Shown: positions 12,254-22,474 of the stretch, one piece after another
Layout: every line of letters begins with the position of its first letter
Position numbering within the stretch: the stretch's first letter is position 1
NCBI RefSeq assembly: GCF_001276515.1
Contig: NZ_LDVZ01000016.1
Coordinates: 1-47,557, forward strand
Origin: Haemophilus sp. C1
Lineage (GTDB): Bacteria; Pseudomonadota; Gammaproteobacteria; Enterobacterales; Pasteurellaceae
Length of the DNA stretch: 47,557 bases
Direction: 5' to 3'
The notes under the pieces: generated by a model
Told to the model about the DNA's origin: nothing
What the model saw: the letters and a program-made list of their open reading frames with translations, nothing else
The model's database searches: none
Position numbers and translations under genes: made by a program

Positions 12254-12284
12254 AAAAAAACCGCACTTTCAAAAAGTGCGGTTT
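12254..12284 (-). terminator. Terminator after rplKA, built from two uptake sequences
   Basis: AAACCGCACTTT (12258-12269) pairs perfectly with AAAGTGCGGTTT (12273-12284) around a three-base loop, and a run of seven T follows on the minus strand. Both arms contain the nine-base DNA-uptake core. It separates rplA from rpoB. Confidence 0.92.
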
Positions 12285-12305
12285 AAAATCTATCAATTCT
12301 TTAAA

Positions 12306-12995
12306 TTATAAAGAAGCTTGATCAACAGCAACACCTGCCCCCATAGTGGTAGAGATGCTTACTTTCTTGATAAAGATACCTTTAGCTGTAGTTGGTTTTG
12401 CTTTGTTTAAAGCTACCAATAATGCTTGAAGATTTTCTTTTAATTGAACTTCAGAGAAGTTTGCTTTACCGATAGTGGTGTGGATGATACCGTTTTTATC
12501 ATTACGATAACGGATCTGACCAGATTTAGCATTTTTAACTGCTTCAGCAACATTTGGAGTTACAGTACCAACTTTAGGGTTTGGCATTAAACCACGTGGG
12601 CCTAATACTTGACCTAATTGACCAACAACACGCATTGCATCAGGAGAAGCGATAACAACATCAAAGTTCATTTCGCCTTTTTTGATTTGCTCTGCTAAAT
12701 CTTCCATACCAACTAAATCAGCACCAGCTTCTTTAGCTGCATCTGCGTTAGCACCTTGAGTGAACACAGCTACGCGTACTTCACGACCAGTACCGTGTGG
12801 TAATACAGTTGCACCACGAACGTTTTGATCTGATTTACGAGGATCGATACCTAAGTTTACTGCAACATCAACACTTTCAACGAATTTAGCCGTTGCAAAT
12901 TGTTTTAATACCGCGATCGCTTCGTTGATTTCGTATGCTTTAGTAGAATCTACGCCAGCTTTGATTGCTTTCATTTTTTTAGTCAATTTAGCCAT
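12306..12995 (-). CDS. rplA: 50S ribosomal protein L1
   Basis: The 229-residue product is a full-length L1. It binds 23S rRNA at the L1 stalk and in enterobacteria also represses its own operon by binding the L11 leader mRNA. Recognisable stretches are [48 protein letters not shown] and the C-terminal [20 protein letters not shown]. It starts four bases after the rplK stop codon, so the two are translated from one mRNA. Confidence 0.97.
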   Translation of the reverse strand: MAKLTKKMKAIKAGVDSTKAYEINEAIAVLKQFATAKFVESVDVAVNLGIDPRKSDQNVRGATVLPHGTGREVRVAVFTQGANADAAKEAGADLVGMEDLAEQIKKGEMNFDVVIASPDAMRVVGQLGQVLGPRGLMPNPKVGTVTPNVAEAVKNAKSGQIRYRNDKNGIIHTTIGKANFSEVQLKENLQALLVALNKAKPTTAKGIFIKKVSISTTMGAGVAVDQASL

Positions 12996-12999
12996 CGTA

Positions 13000-13428
13000 T
13001 TATTCCTCCACCACTAAGCCCATTGAACGAGCAGTACCAGCGATTGATTTCATTTTGGTTTCGATAGTCGCACCAGTCATATCTGCTGCTTTAGTTTCAG
13101 CGATTTGACGAACTTGATCTAAAGTTACTTTACCCACTTTATCTTTGTTCGGTTTACCAGAACCAGATTTGATACCTGCAGCTTTTTTCAATAATACTGC
13201 TGCTGGTGGAGTTTTAGTGACGAAAGTAAATGAACGGTCTGCATATACAGTGATAACAACTGGAATTGGTAAACCTTTTTCTAAACTCTCAGTACGAGCG
13301 TTGAATGCTTTACAGAATTCCATGATGTTCACACCTTGCTGACCTAATGCAGGACCAACTGGTGGTGATGGGTTTGCCATACCCGCTGCAACTTGCAACT
13401 TAACATAGGCTTGGACTTTTTTTGCCAT
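13000..13428 (-). CDS. rplK: 50S ribosomal protein L11
   Basis: The 142-residue product is L11, which binds the GTPase-associated region of 23S rRNA. The N-terminal proline-rich helix [20 protein letters not shown] is intact, as is the C-terminal RNA-binding domain with [20 protein letters not shown]. It heads the rplK-rplA unit. In many bacteria secE-nusG precede it, but here deoD does, with a 171-base intergenic region between them. Confidence 0.97.
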   Translation of the reverse strand: MAKKVQAYVKLQVAAGMANPSPPVGPALGQQGVNIMEFCKAFNARTESLEKGLPIPVVITVYADRSFTFVTKTPPAAVLLKKAAGIKSGSGKPNKDKVGKVTLDQVRQIAETKAADMTGATIETKMKSIAGTARSMGLVVEE

Positions 13429-13446
13429 TTTAGTTTTCCTCTAATT

Positions 13447-13474
13447 GGGTAATAACGCTATTAAATAGCTCCCC
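13447..13474 (-). promoter_or_regulatory. Candidate L1-binding leader hairpin upstream of rplK
   Basis: The rplK leader mRNA, read on the minus strand, contains GGGGAGCTATT, then AATAGCG and closes with ACCC. This gives a small bulged stem that ends 18 bases before the rplK start codon. It resembles in outline the L1-operator stems of the L11 leader in other gamma-proteobacteria, with closing GGG/CCC and asymmetric GAG and GCG sides. The assignment rests on position and shape only. Confidence 0.45.
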
Positions 13475-13514
13475 GATAATTTTCAGTGCAACATCATTGC
13501 ACCACACAAAAATA

Positions 13515-13532
13515 TGAGCCGCGAACGGCTCA
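13515..13532. repeat. Perfect hairpin in the deoD-rplK spacer
   Basis: TGAGCCG (13515-13521) pairs with CGGCTCA (13526-13532) around a four-base loop. On the minus strand it is followed by TATTTTTGTG, a short T-rich stretch. It may be an attenuator or part of the rplKA leader. It lies beyond the deoD end. Confidence 0.5.
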
Positions 13533-13552
13533 CAATGGGCTCGGATTATATA

Positions 13553-13579
13553 AAAAGTGCGGTTGTTTTTCAAGCACTT
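13553..13579. terminator. Weak terminator after deoD containing an uptake sequence
   Basis: AAGTGC (13555-13560) pairs with GCACTT (13574-13579) around a loop that contains the rest of an uptake sequence and T5. The stem is short. It sits 20 bases past the deoD stop codon and before the rplK leader. Confidence 0.5.
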
Positions 13580-13599
13580 CTTAAATCCGCTATAAGAAA

Positions 13600-14316
13600 T
13601 TATTGCGCATCACCAATTAATACGGAATCTAACGCAATTTCAATCATATCATTGAATGTTAATTGACGTTCTTCTGCCGTGGTTTGTTCGTGAGTACGAA
13701 TATGATCAGACACGGTACAAATCGTTAAGGCTTTCGCACCATATTCTGCAGCCACACCATAAATACCTGCAGCTTCCATTTCCACGCCTAAGATGCCGTA
13801 TTTTTCCATTACATCGAACATTTCTACATCAGGTGTATAGAATAAATCCGCCGAGAATAAGTTACCGACACGAACGGCTTTGCCTTTTGCTTTTGCAGCT
13901 TGAACAGCAGCTTGCGCCATATCGAAGTCAGCAATAGCTGCAAAGTCGTTATCTTTAAAACGAATACGGTTCACTTTTGAATCGGTACATGCACCTAAAC
14001 CGATAATCACATCACGTACTTTTACGTCCATACGAACAGCACCACAAGAACCTACACGGATGATTTTTTTCACGCCATATTCAGTGATTAATTCTTTCGC
14101 GTAAATAGAGCAAGATGGGATCCCCATTCCGTGTCCCATAATAGAAATTTTACGACCTTTGTAAGTTCCAGTAAAACCAAGCATATTACGAACATTCGTC
14201 ACTTCGACAACATCTTGTAAAAAGGTTTCTGCAATGTATTTTGCACGAAGTGGATCGCCAGGCATTAAAACAACATCAGCAAATGCACCTTCAGGCGCGT
14301 TAATATGTGGAGTCAT
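13600..14316 (-). CDS. deoD: Purine nucleoside phosphorylase, DeoD type
   Basis: The 238-residue product is the hexameric trimeric-of-dimers PNP that cleaves purine (deoxy)nucleosides with phosphate, giving the base and (deoxy)ribose-1-phosphate. The N-terminal [20 protein letters not shown] carries the phosphate-loop glycine, and RVGSCGAV and [20 protein letters not shown] form the sugar site. The catalytic aspartate is in [10 protein letters not shown]. It follows nupC on the same strand, which supports nucleoside uptake and salvage as a shared role. Confidence 0.97.
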   Translation of the reverse strand: MTPHINAPEGAFADVVLMPGDPLRAKYIAETFLQDVVEVTNVRNMLGFTGTYKGRKISIMGHGMGIPSCSIYAKELITEYGVKKIIRVGSCGAVRMDVKVRDVIIGLGACTDSKVNRIRFKDNDFAAIADFDMAQAAVQAAKAKGKAVRVGNLFSADLFYTPDVEMFDVMEKYGILGVEMEAAGIYGVAAEYGAKALTICTVSDHIRTHEQTTAEERQLTFNDMIEIALDSVLIGDAQ

Positions 14317-14352
14317 AATTTTTCCTTATTTTTAACAATGAATAAAATGAAT

Positions 14353-14379
14353 AAAGTGCGGTCATTTTTACCGCACTTT
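14353..14379. terminator. Facing uptake-sequence hairpin between nupC and deoD
   Basis: AAAGTGCGGT (14353-14362) pairs with ACCGCACTTT (14370-14379) around a seven-base loop. T-rich bases follow on both strands, so it may act as a partial terminator or mRNA-stabilising stem between the two nucleoside genes. Confidence 0.65.
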
Positions 14380-14397
14380 TTAATTGATTAAGATAAA

Positions 14398-15651
14398 TTA
14401 AAGTGCTGCAGCACCTAAGCCGATAAATAAACCAGCAATAGTTGCACTCATTAAGTTAGCGAGAGTACCAGCAATAACGGCTTTGATACCTAAACGAGCA
14501 ACATCACTACGACGGCTTGGTGCCATACCACCTAAACCACCAATTAAGATTGCAATTGAGCTGAAGTTAGCAAAACCACAAAGTGCGAAAGTAATAATTG
14601 CTTTGGTTTTTTCAGTTAATACAATCGCAGAATCTGGTTGTAAGTATTTTGCAAATTCAAGATAACCCACAAATTCATTAACCGCTAATTTCATACCGAT
14701 CATTTGTCCTGCGATACCTGCTTCAGCACCATCTGTTACACCGATTAAGTATGCTAATGGTTTGAAAATTAAACCAAAGATAGATTGTAACGTTAAGTCG
14801 CCATAGCCAAACCAGCCACCAACGCCACTTAAAATACCATTAATTAATGCAATTAAACCAACAAATGCGATTAACATTGCACCTACGTTTAATGCAAGTT
14901 GCATACCTGCACTCGCACCGCCCGCCATTGCTTCAAGTACGTTAGTTGGTTTTTCTGAATCATTGTCTTCTGGTTGTTTATCTGTGAATTGTTCAGTTTG
15001 TGGGAACATTAATTTCGCAAATAATAAACCTGCTGGCGCTGCCATAAATGATGCTGCGATTAAGTATGTCAATGGCACGCCCATTCCTGCGTAACCCGCC
15101 ATTACTGAACCCGCGATAGAGGCTGTTCCACCTACCATAATGGCAAATAATTCAGATTGGGTCATATTTTTAATGTAAGGACGAACAACTAGTGGTGCTT
15201 CAGTTTGACCAACGAAAATATTCGCCGCCGCAGACATTGATTCTGCTTTTGACGTACCCAATGCTTTTTGTAATGCACCACCTAATACTTTAATCACGAC
15301 TTGCATAATGCCAAGATAGTAAAGTACAGAAATCAATCCAGAGAAGAACACAATAATCGGTAATACTTTCACTGCAAAAATGAAACCTGATGGTTTACTT
15401 GGATCTGCTAATCCGCCGAACACGAAATTAATCCCGTCATTACCGTAGGCAATAACGTTAGATACCATATCTGCAGCGGCACCCAACGCTTGTTTACCTG
15501 CAGGCACATATAAAATAAGGGCGGCAAATCCTACTTGGATTGCTAACGCCCCCACAACAGTTCGAATACTAATCGCTTTACGATTATTGGAAAGTAACAC
15601 GGCAATAGCGATTAATACGACCATTCCCAAAATGCTGCTTAACACACTCAT
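14398..15651 (-). CDS. nupC: NupC-family concentrative nucleoside transporter
   Basis: The 417-residue protein is a CNT-family inner-membrane nucleoside/cation symporter. The hydrophobic N-terminus ([20 protein letters not shown]), the stretch [20 protein letters not shown], and the later [23 protein letters not shown] segment are family signatures. It imports nucleosides that DeoD can then phosphorolyse. It is 98 bases beyond yjjW and 81 bases before deoD on the same strand. NupC of H. influenzae type is related to E. coli NupX/NupC proteins, and the exact substrate preference cannot be read from the sequence. Confidence 0.92.
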   Translation of the reverse strand: MSVLSSILGMVVLIAIAVLLSNNRKAISIRTVVGALAIQVGFAALILYVPAGKQALGAAADMVSNVIAYGNDGINFVFGGLADPSKPSGFIFAVKVLPIIVFFSGLISVLYYLGIMQVVIKVLGGALQKALGTSKAESMSAAANIFVGQTEAPLVVRPYIKNMTQSELFAIMVGGTASIAGSVMAGYAGMGVPLTYLIAASFMAAPAGLLFAKLMFPQTEQFTDKQPEDNDSEKPTNVLEAMAGGASAGMQLALNVGAMLIAFVGLIALINGILSGVGGWFGYGDLTLQSIFGLIFKPLAYLIGVTDGAEAGIAGQMIGMKLAVNEFVGYLEFAKYLQPDSAIVLTEKTKAIITFALCGFANFSSIAILIGGLGGMAPSRRSDVARLGIKAVIAGTLANLMSATIAGLFIGLGAAAL

Positions 15652-15749
15652 TTGATTCCCCTAGATTAGTTAAGTTAATAAAATTCGGCTTATTCTACTT
15701 GTTTTCTTATGAAAAGTCGGCGAATTTTCACCGCACTTTTTGTAAACGA

Positions 15750-16538
15750 CTACAAAATAGTCAAAACCTTGTTAATTCCACATTGACGTGCATAAGCAGC
15801 TAACGCATTTGCTTCCTCTGCACTTGGAATATGCACTGATAACCCTGCTTCATCACGCGCACCTTTGCTATGCACACGGATAATTTTTAATGCCACGTCA
15901 GGATAATTTCGTAGTAGTTGAGCGACCTTGCTCACTAAATGTTCCGCATCAAAAAAATGCTTTAAAAAAACCAACCGCACTTCTTCCACTTTATTTAATG
16001 GCAATAAGGTAGCTAAATTTTGCAAATTCCGCTCCAGTTTATCATTTTTGATATGTAAACGTTCTGGTATCACTTGCTGTGGCACAATGCCAGCTTGATT
16101 TTTCGGATCGAAACAAAGTGTTTGCAAGCCAATACCCTCGCCTTTTAAATCAAATAAAAATTTGTCAGTAACATCGATTAACGAACGAATACGATCAAAT
16201 TCAAAAAAACCACTACTATCCAAATAACAGGTTAATCCTTGCGAACGTAAAGCCTCAAATAGCGGGACGAGTTTTTTATGATGGATAGTCGGTTCACCGC
16301 CTGAAATTGTTACGCCGCGAATAAATGGAACCGCCTCCATAACCTGTTCATACAAATACTGCAAACTAACCAATTTCGCATTTTCCGTATAACGAGGAAT
16401 AGTTTCTGGATTATGGCAATACAAGCAATTTAACTTACAACCTTGCAGAAAAATACTCGAACGATTGCCTTGCCCCTCTACATTTGAAAAAGGAATAATC
16501 CGATGCAACGGCACAAAAATCTCAGAAAGTGCGGTCAT
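15750..16538 (-). CDS. yjjW: YjjW-family glycyl-radical enzyme activase (radical SAM)
   Basis: The 262-residue protein carries the radical SAM cluster motif GCKLNCLYCHNPET with C34, C38 and C41, and the SAM-contacting SGGEP at 79-83. It lies 8 bases after the yjjI stop codon, so it is almost certainly the activase that installs the glycyl radical on YjjI. The activase is a cytoplasmic, oxygen-sensitive enzyme. It lacks an obvious extra ferredoxin-type Cys insertion. Its first codons ATG-ACC-GCA-CTT are themselves an uptake sequence. The substrate of the partner is not known to me. Confidence 0.88.
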   Translation of the reverse strand: MTALSEIFVPLHRIIPFSNVEGQGNRSSIFLQGCKLNCLYCHNPETIPRYTENAKLVSLQYLYEQVMEAVPFIRGVTISGGEPTIHHKKLVPLFEALRSQGLTCYLDSSGFFEFDRIRSLIDVTDKFLFDLKGEGIGLQTLCFDPKNQAGIVPQQVIPERLHIKNDKLERNLQNLATLLPLNKVEEVRLVFLKHFFDAEHLVSKVAQLLRNYPDVALKIIRVHSKGARDEAGLSVHIPSAEEANALAAYARQCGINKVLTIL

Positions 16539-16546
16539 TTTTCCAA

Positions 16547-18091
16547 TTATTTTTCAGCAGTGACATCTTTTTCATCGCGTAACTGGCGATCAAACACGTT
16601 GGCACATTCATCCGTACCCGAGCCATACCAGGTTGTATCGCGTAATGCGACTTCGCCTTTACGGTATTTTTCAACTTCGCTTTTCTTCACTAGATAACCT
16701 GTAACACGAATTAAATCTGTATTTTTCAAATAGGTAGTAATGTAGCGATAGCCTAAAGAGAATGCACCATCAATAATATCCACCACCGCATCGCAGTGAT
16801 CTACATAAGTTTGATCAAAGGCGAATAAATCCCCTGTACCAGATGGGAAATATTTATGGAACGGTGCAGACTGTTTCAAATGTGTAAGTAACGTTGGTTC
16901 TTCGCCTACACGAATACGGTGAGCCGGTGCGTTACGTTTGTCTTCTTCGTGGTTACTTGCACCGACTTGCGCATGTAATAAATAACGATTGCCTGTGCGT
17001 TCTGCATAAACCCCTTCATGTGCATCGGTGATTTCTTTAAGTTTATCCATAATTGCTGTCGCAATTTCATCACCACGAGCACTCTTACCAAAGGTTTCAT
17101 TTAAGCCTTCACATTGCAATAAGTGGTTTGCTGCATCTGCCAAGCCCACAATTGCGAACATCCCCGTAAAATTAGTGCGTTTGATAAAGCCTTCTTTTTC
17201 AAGGAATGAACTGTTAAAGAAATTACTTTCTTCCACTACAAACTTATGGCGTTTATCCATGGTTGAAAGAGCACATTTCGCCACACGTGGTAATAATTCG
17301 TTCACCATTTCATCCGCACTTTTACACGCGCGCGCAATCGTCCCTAGACGTAAACGTGTTAATGTGTAAGCGCCGCCACATTCGGGAAGTGCGTTATAGC
17401 AACTTGCTACGCCATATTCTTCACCTAGATCAGAAATATAGTAAGCATCGTTCGCAAAAGATGGTTTAGAAACTAATAAACAGGCTTTTGCTGCAAGTTC
17501 AGCAAACTCACGGCTCGTTTTGGATTTATCATAACGAATGGTCATATTCGGTGTTGGCGCTTCAAGCTCAATCACCGCGCGTAAAATCAAGCGACCCGCT
17601 TTCGTATCATAAGGCCCAATATTGGCATGACAGAATGAATCAGGCACAGTTTTGTCGATATGATTTAAGAAACGTTTAATTTTGATGTAGTCTTTTTCTT
17701 CATCAGTAATGAAAGGTTCGAGCAACACATCAAGACGGCCAACATAAACAGGATAAGTTGTAATAGATGGCACGTGAGAGTAAAGAATCAATAATCCGTC
17801 AAGTGCTTCATCTAGATCTTTTGGTGGCGGCAATTCTAAAAATTCGCAGCCTTTTTGGATATACACATTGTAATCAGGCAGGATATAACGAGGGCGATAA
17901 ATCGCGTAACCTTCACATAAATCACAGATCATCTGATTCTGTAAAAAGCCCCATTCTTCATCGGTATAGCCAAGCAAATCACGAGGATCAAATAAACGCT
18001 CGGCAATATTGCCTAATGTCATTAATTTTTGATGATAAGTCAGATTATTGGCTTTAACCGTATCGAGAATATCTTGAAGTGAAGCTAACAT
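16547..18091 (-). CDS. yjjI: YjjI-family glycyl-radical enzyme of unknown substrate
   Basis: The 514-residue protein belongs to the YjjI (DUF3029) group of glycyl-radical enzymes, shorter than pyruvate formate-lyase (about 760). The C-terminal radical motif is IRVTGYLV with G465, 49 residues from the end. A plausible active-site cysteine is C238 in LPECGGAYTLTRLRLG. It forms an operon with yjjW, followed by nupC and deoD. In E. coli yjjI-yjjW sits beside the deo genes, so the link with nucleoside catabolism recurs in both places. The reaction is unknown. A CRP-like site lies 66 bases upstream of the start. Confidence 0.88.
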   Translation of the reverse strand: MLASLQDILDTVKANNLTYHQKLMTLGNIAERLFDPRDLLGYTDEEWGFLQNQMICDLCEGYAIYRPRYILPDYNVYIQKGCEFLELPPPKDLDEALDGLLILYSHVPSITTYPVYVGRLDVLLEPFITDEEKDYIKIKRFLNHIDKTVPDSFCHANIGPYDTKAGRLILRAVIELEAPTPNMTIRYDKSKTSREFAELAAKACLLVSKPSFANDAYYISDLGEEYGVASCYNALPECGGAYTLTRLRLGTIARACKSADEMVNELLPRVAKCALSTMDKRHKFVVEESNFFNSSFLEKEGFIKRTNFTGMFAIVGLADAANHLLQCEGLNETFGKSARGDEIATAIMDKLKEITDAHEGVYAERTGNRYLLHAQVGASNHEEDKRNAPAHRIRVGEEPTLLTHLKQSAPFHKYFPSGTGDLFAFDQTYVDHCDAVVDIIDGAFSLGYRYITTYLKNTDLIRVTGYLVKKSEVEKYRKGEVALRDTTWYGSGTDECANVFDRQLRDEKDVTAEK

Positions 18092-18156
18092 AATGTCCCC
18101 CTTTAAAAATGGTTTTGTATTGTACGCAATGGTAACAAAATAGACAATTTTGAAAA

Positions 18157-18172
18157 CGTGAGGAAGATCACA
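18157..18172. promoter_or_regulatory. Candidate CRP-binding site upstream of yjjI
   Basis: CGTGA-GGAAGA-TCACA differs from the palindromic CRP consensus TGTGA-N6-TCACA at one base. It lies 66-81 bases before the yjjI start and 136 bases before the divergent yczE-like gene. Nucleoside catabolism is often under CRP control. Confidence 0.55.
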
Positions 18173-18307
18173 GTTTTAGAAAATAAACATTATGCAAACG
18201 GTTACTCAAAATAAATAATATGTTTTTGATATAAATGAACTGACAAAATTATTTCTGTTTTTGCATCTTTCCTTTTATGATAAAACGGAATATGAAAGGT
18301 AATAAAT

Positions 18308-18964
18308 ATGAAGAAAAAAGCACGCGTTATACCCCACACATCTTGGGCTGCCACATCATTATGGACAGTGCAATATAAAACCATTTCAATCTTACTTTTT
18401 GCTCTTTCTATTTTAGGTATTGGAGATGGGCTTATTGTATTGTCAGGTTTAGGATCGACACCTTGGACTGTACTTTCACAAGGCATAGCAATACAGACAA
18501 ATTTTGATATTGGCTGGTCATCTTTTTTAATTAGTTGCGCAGTAATGTTGGTATGGAAACCTCTCAAATTACGGCTTGGGCTTGGGACATTATTAAATAT
18601 TATCGTTATTGCTCTATTTCTAGGGATCACAACAAAAATACTGATGCCACCAACCGCACTTTTTTCAAAAATGATCTTCTGTCTGATCGGTATATTACTC
18701 TATGGTTTTGGAACTGCCTTACATCTCACTTGTCACTTAGGTGCAGGCCCTCGAGATGGATTAATGGTTGGTATTTGCCAACGTTTTCATTTAAGCATCA
18801 ACGTGGTACGTACAAGCCTTGAAATATCAGTTTGTTTACTTGGTTTTTTACTTGGTGGTGTTGTTGGCTTAGGTACTGTACTTTTCGCCACCAGCATAGG
18901 TGGCATTGTTCAATTCTTCTTAAATATTATTGCTCGTTTGCCACATATTCCGTATGAAAAGTGA
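18308..18964 (+). CDS. YczE/YyaS/YitT-type integral membrane protein
   Basis: The 218-residue protein has about five hydrophobic segments and resembles the YczE family (conserved membrane proteins). Recognisable features are IGDGLIVLSGLGSTPWTVLSQ at about 37-57 and ALHLTCHLGAGPRDGLMVG at about 136-154, two similar repeated motifs with G-S/G-P-W/R-D-G. Start is ATG 18308 with GAAAGG upstream. Its function is unknown. Its 3' end overlaps the convergent glycosyltransferase gene by 45 bases. It is divergent from yjjI. Confidence 0.75.
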   Translation: MKKKARVIPHTSWAATSLWTVQYKTISILLFALSILGIGDGLIVLSGLGSTPWTVLSQGIAIQTNFDIGWSSFLISCAVMLVWKPLKLRLGLGTLLNIIVIALFLGITTKILMPPTALFSKMIFCLIGILLYGFGTALHLTCHLGAGPRDGLMVGICQRFHLSINVVRTSLEISVCLLGFLLGGVVGLGTVLFATSIGGIVQFFLNIIARLPHIPYEK

Positions 18965-19960
18965 TATTTCAGCTAACGCATTGTCTATTGAAATTAACTC
19001 TAAATTCATTTGAGTCTCCTTCCCCGCAGGTGGGCAAAAGGCAAGATGCTTATCTATATCATTAATGGGTTTCCAACGTCTTGGCTGAGAAGAACGGCTA
19101 TTTGGATAAAACCCGATAGTCGGAATATTAAACGCACTGCTTAAATGCAATGGTCCTGTAGATCCCGCAATAAATAAATCCGCACAAGCCAAAGAATAGG
19201 CAAAATCCACTAAACCTTTATTCTTATCGTAAACGACTACTCGTAAATCATTGACAAGAGCTGCCAATTTATGGGCGTTTTCACTTTCGCCAGGCCCTGC
19301 TGTCAGCACAACATCGCAATCAAATTCAGCCAATAAGCCTTTAATTAAATCTGCATATTGTGCTAAAGAAAGATTCGTTGCTGAACCACCGGAACCACTA
19401 TGCACAAAGATCCATTTTTTATTTGCGGAAAGCCCTAAACTCTCTTGCAAGAAAACACGTTGATTTTCCACCGCACTTTTCCCGAAAGTTAAATAAGGCG
19501 GTTTAGGTTCAACAACTGGCATATTATGCTTGTGCAAAAAAGCACGGACTAAATCTTGATTGTATTCAGCTTCTGATTTTTCAGAACGAGAACGGCGTTG
19601 TGTTAGACGATGATTATAAAGAATTTGAACCCATTTAGTCGCAGGTGCAAGGCGATATTTAATCCCACTTTTCCAAGCGAGTTTTCCATTATGGGTATTG
19701 GAAAAGAAACTAATCATTCCATCAAACTGCTGCGCTTTGATTTCCTGCACAAGACGTTTGAAATCCGTTTTATCATTTTTTTTGCTATCAATAATAATAT
19801 GATCAATAAACGGACAAACTTCCGCTAGAGGTGCTGTATAAGCAGGCACAAGTGCGGTTAATTTTAGCTCTGGATTGGAGGCTTTCAACATTGCAAAAGC
19901 TGGGAATGCTTGAACAAAATCGCCTAATTTATCGTTACGAATAACTAAAATCTTTTCCAT
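18920..19960 (-). CDS. Glycosyltransferase family 9, heptosyltransferase-like
   Basis: A 346-residue GT9 protein of the lipopolysaccharide heptosyltransferase type. The N-terminus MEKILVIRNDKLGDFVQAFP carries the family's GD motif, and the C-terminal nucleotide-sugar site is visible as LFIAGSTGPLHLSSAFNIPTIGFY at about 270-290. The ATG at 19960, with a GGAGAAAT ribosome-binding site, is preferred over a 10-residue extension. It is probably used for lipooligosaccharide core assembly on the cytoplasmic face. I cannot tell which heptose or acceptor. It is followed, converging, by the yczE-like gene. Confidence 0.82.
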   Translation of the reverse strand: MEKILVIRNDKLGDFVQAFPAFAMLKASNPELKLTALVPAYTAPLAEVCPFIDHIIIDSKKNDKTDFKRLVQEIKAQQFDGMISFFSNTHNGKLAWKSGIKYRLAPATKWVQILYNHRLTQRRSRSEKSEAEYNQDLVRAFLHKHNMPVVEPKPPYLTFGKSAVENQRVFLQESLGLSANKKWIFVHSGSGGSATNLSLAQYADLIKGLLAEFDCDVVLTAGPGESENAHKLAALVNDLRVVVYDKNKGLVDFAYSLACADLFIAGSTGPLHLSSAFNIPTIGFYPNSRSSQPRRWKPINDIDKHLAFCPPAGKETQMNLELISIDNALAEISLFIRNMWQTSNNI

Positions 19961-19970
19961 AATTTCTCCA

Positions 19971-20003
19971 CTAAAATAAAAAAACCGCACTTGAAAGTGC
20001 GGT
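19971..20003 (-). terminator. Terminator of fba built from two uptake sequences
   Basis: ACCGCACTT (19984-19992) pairs with AAGTGCGGT (19995-20003) around two to four bases. On the minus strand a run of seven T follows. It lies 24 bases past the fba stop codon and before the glycosyltransferase start. Confidence 0.88.
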
Positions 20004-20027
20004 CGTATTTTATGTTATTTTTGTGGA

Positions 20028-21107
<1,080 letters not shown>

Positions 21108-21218
21108 ACTTGTGTTTCCTTTTTTATGTTTAGCGAGACAAGCCCGCAATTTGAAGAATTTGTATTGATGATGGCATTTTTGATGCCACCATCAATATGT
21201 TATAGAGGAAAAGTGCGG

Positions 21219-22379
21219 TTAGTTTTTCGCACGTTTTTCAAGAATTTCTACTGCAGGTAATACTTTGCCTTCTACGAATTCTAAGAACGCACCACCACCT
21301 GTTGAAATGTAAGAGATCTTGTCAGCAATACCGAATAAATCAATAGCCGCTAAGGTATCTCCGCCACCAGCAATAGAAAAAGCATCGCTGTTTGCAATAG
21401 CGTGAGAAATGATTTCAGTCCCTTTACGGAAGTTAGGAAACTCAAACACGCCAACTGGGCCATTCCATAAAACGGTTTTTGCATTTTTGATGATTTCTGC
21501 TAATTGTTCTGCAGATTTATCACCGATATCGAAGATAGATTCATCATCTTTCACTTCATTTACCGCTTTTTCTGTTGCTGCTGCCGTTTCAGAGAACTCT
21601 AAACCTACACGAACATCAACTGGCACAGGAATATCAGTGCTTTCTGCTAATTCTTTTGCCACAGGAATTAAATCTTCTTCATATAAAGATTTGCCTACAT
21701 TGTGACCCGCTGCCGCGATGAAAGTATTCGCAATGCCACCGCCCACAATAATTTGGTCAGCGATTTTTGAAAGAGAATTTAATACTTCTAATTTAGTTGA
21801 AACTTTAGAACCACCAACAATAGCCACCATTGGACGAGCAGGTTCTTTTAATGCTTTACCTAATGCATCTAATTCAGCAGCTAATAATGGGCCTGCACAA
21901 GCAATTGGTGCAAATTCTGCAACGCCGTAAGTTGATGCTTGCGCACGGTGTGCTGTACCAAACGCATCCATTACAAATACGTCGCAAAGTGCGGCATATT
22001 TTTTACCTAATTCTGGATCGTTTTTCTTTTCACCTTTGTTCACGCGTACGTTTTCTAAAACAACAATTTCGCCTTCTTTAATATCTACGCCGTTTAAATA
22101 GTCTTGTTCTAAACGAACATTAAAGCCCGCGTCTTTTAAGTAATCAACAACTGGTTGTAAAGAATCTTCTGGTTTGAATTCACCTTCAGTTGGACGACCT
22201 AAGTGAGAAGTCACCATCACTTTTGCGCCTTTTTCTAAGGCTAATTTTAAAGTAGGAATGGTCGCACGAATACGCGCATCTGAGGTCACTTTGCCATCTT
22301 TTACTGGCACATTAAGATCCGCACGGATAAATACACGTTTACCGGCTAAATCTAAATCGGTCATTTTGATTACTGACAT
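21219..22379 (-). CDS. pgk: Phosphoglycerate kinase
   Basis: The 386-residue protein is a monomeric two-domain glycolytic kinase making ATP from 1,3-bisphosphoglycerate. The N-terminal substrate domain shows [19 protein letters not shown] and [12 protein letters not shown], and the nucleotide domain shows [16 protein letters not shown] and, near the C-terminus, [15 protein letters not shown]. coli has 387 residues. It precedes fba on the same strand. A sequence at 22453-22466 upstream resembles an FNR site. The adjacent RNase T2 gene lies upstream on the same strand. Confidence 0.98.
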   Translation of the reverse strand: MSVIKMTDLDLAGKRVFIRADLNVPVKDGKVTSDARIRATIPTLKLALEKGAKVMVTSHLGRPTEGEFKPEDSLQPVVDYLKDAGFNVRLEQDYLNGVDIKEGEIVVLENVRVNKGEKKNDPELGKKYAALCDVFVMDAFGTAHRAQASTYGVAEFAPIACAGPLLAAELDALGKALKEPARPMVAIVGGSKVSTKLEVLNSLSKIADQIIVGGGIANTFIAAAGHNVGKSLYEEDLIPVAKELAESTDIPVPVDVRVGLEFSETAAATEKAVNEVKDDESIFDIGDKSAEQLAEIIKNAKTVLWNGPVGVFEFPNFRKGTEIISHAIANSDAFSIAGGGDTLAAIDLFGIADKISYISTGGGAFLEFVEGKVLPAVEILEKRAKN

Positions 22380-22452
22380 AATCTATCCTCTTATTAAGTT
22401 AAAATTAAAATTGAAAACTTTTCGTATTATACCTACTTCGCGCTAGGTTGTA

Positions 22453-22466
22453 ACGATTTAGATCAA
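22453..22466. promoter_or_regulatory. Weak FNR/CRP-like site upstream of pgk
   Basis: ACGAT-TTAG-ATCAA matches eight of ten bases of the FNR palindrome TTGAT-N4-ATCAA. It lies about 75 bases before the pgk start and 9 bases after the RNase T2 stop codon. It also carries the GA-N6-TC core of CRP sites. Its use is unverified. Confidence 0.3.
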
Positions 22467-22474
22467 AGAAATTC

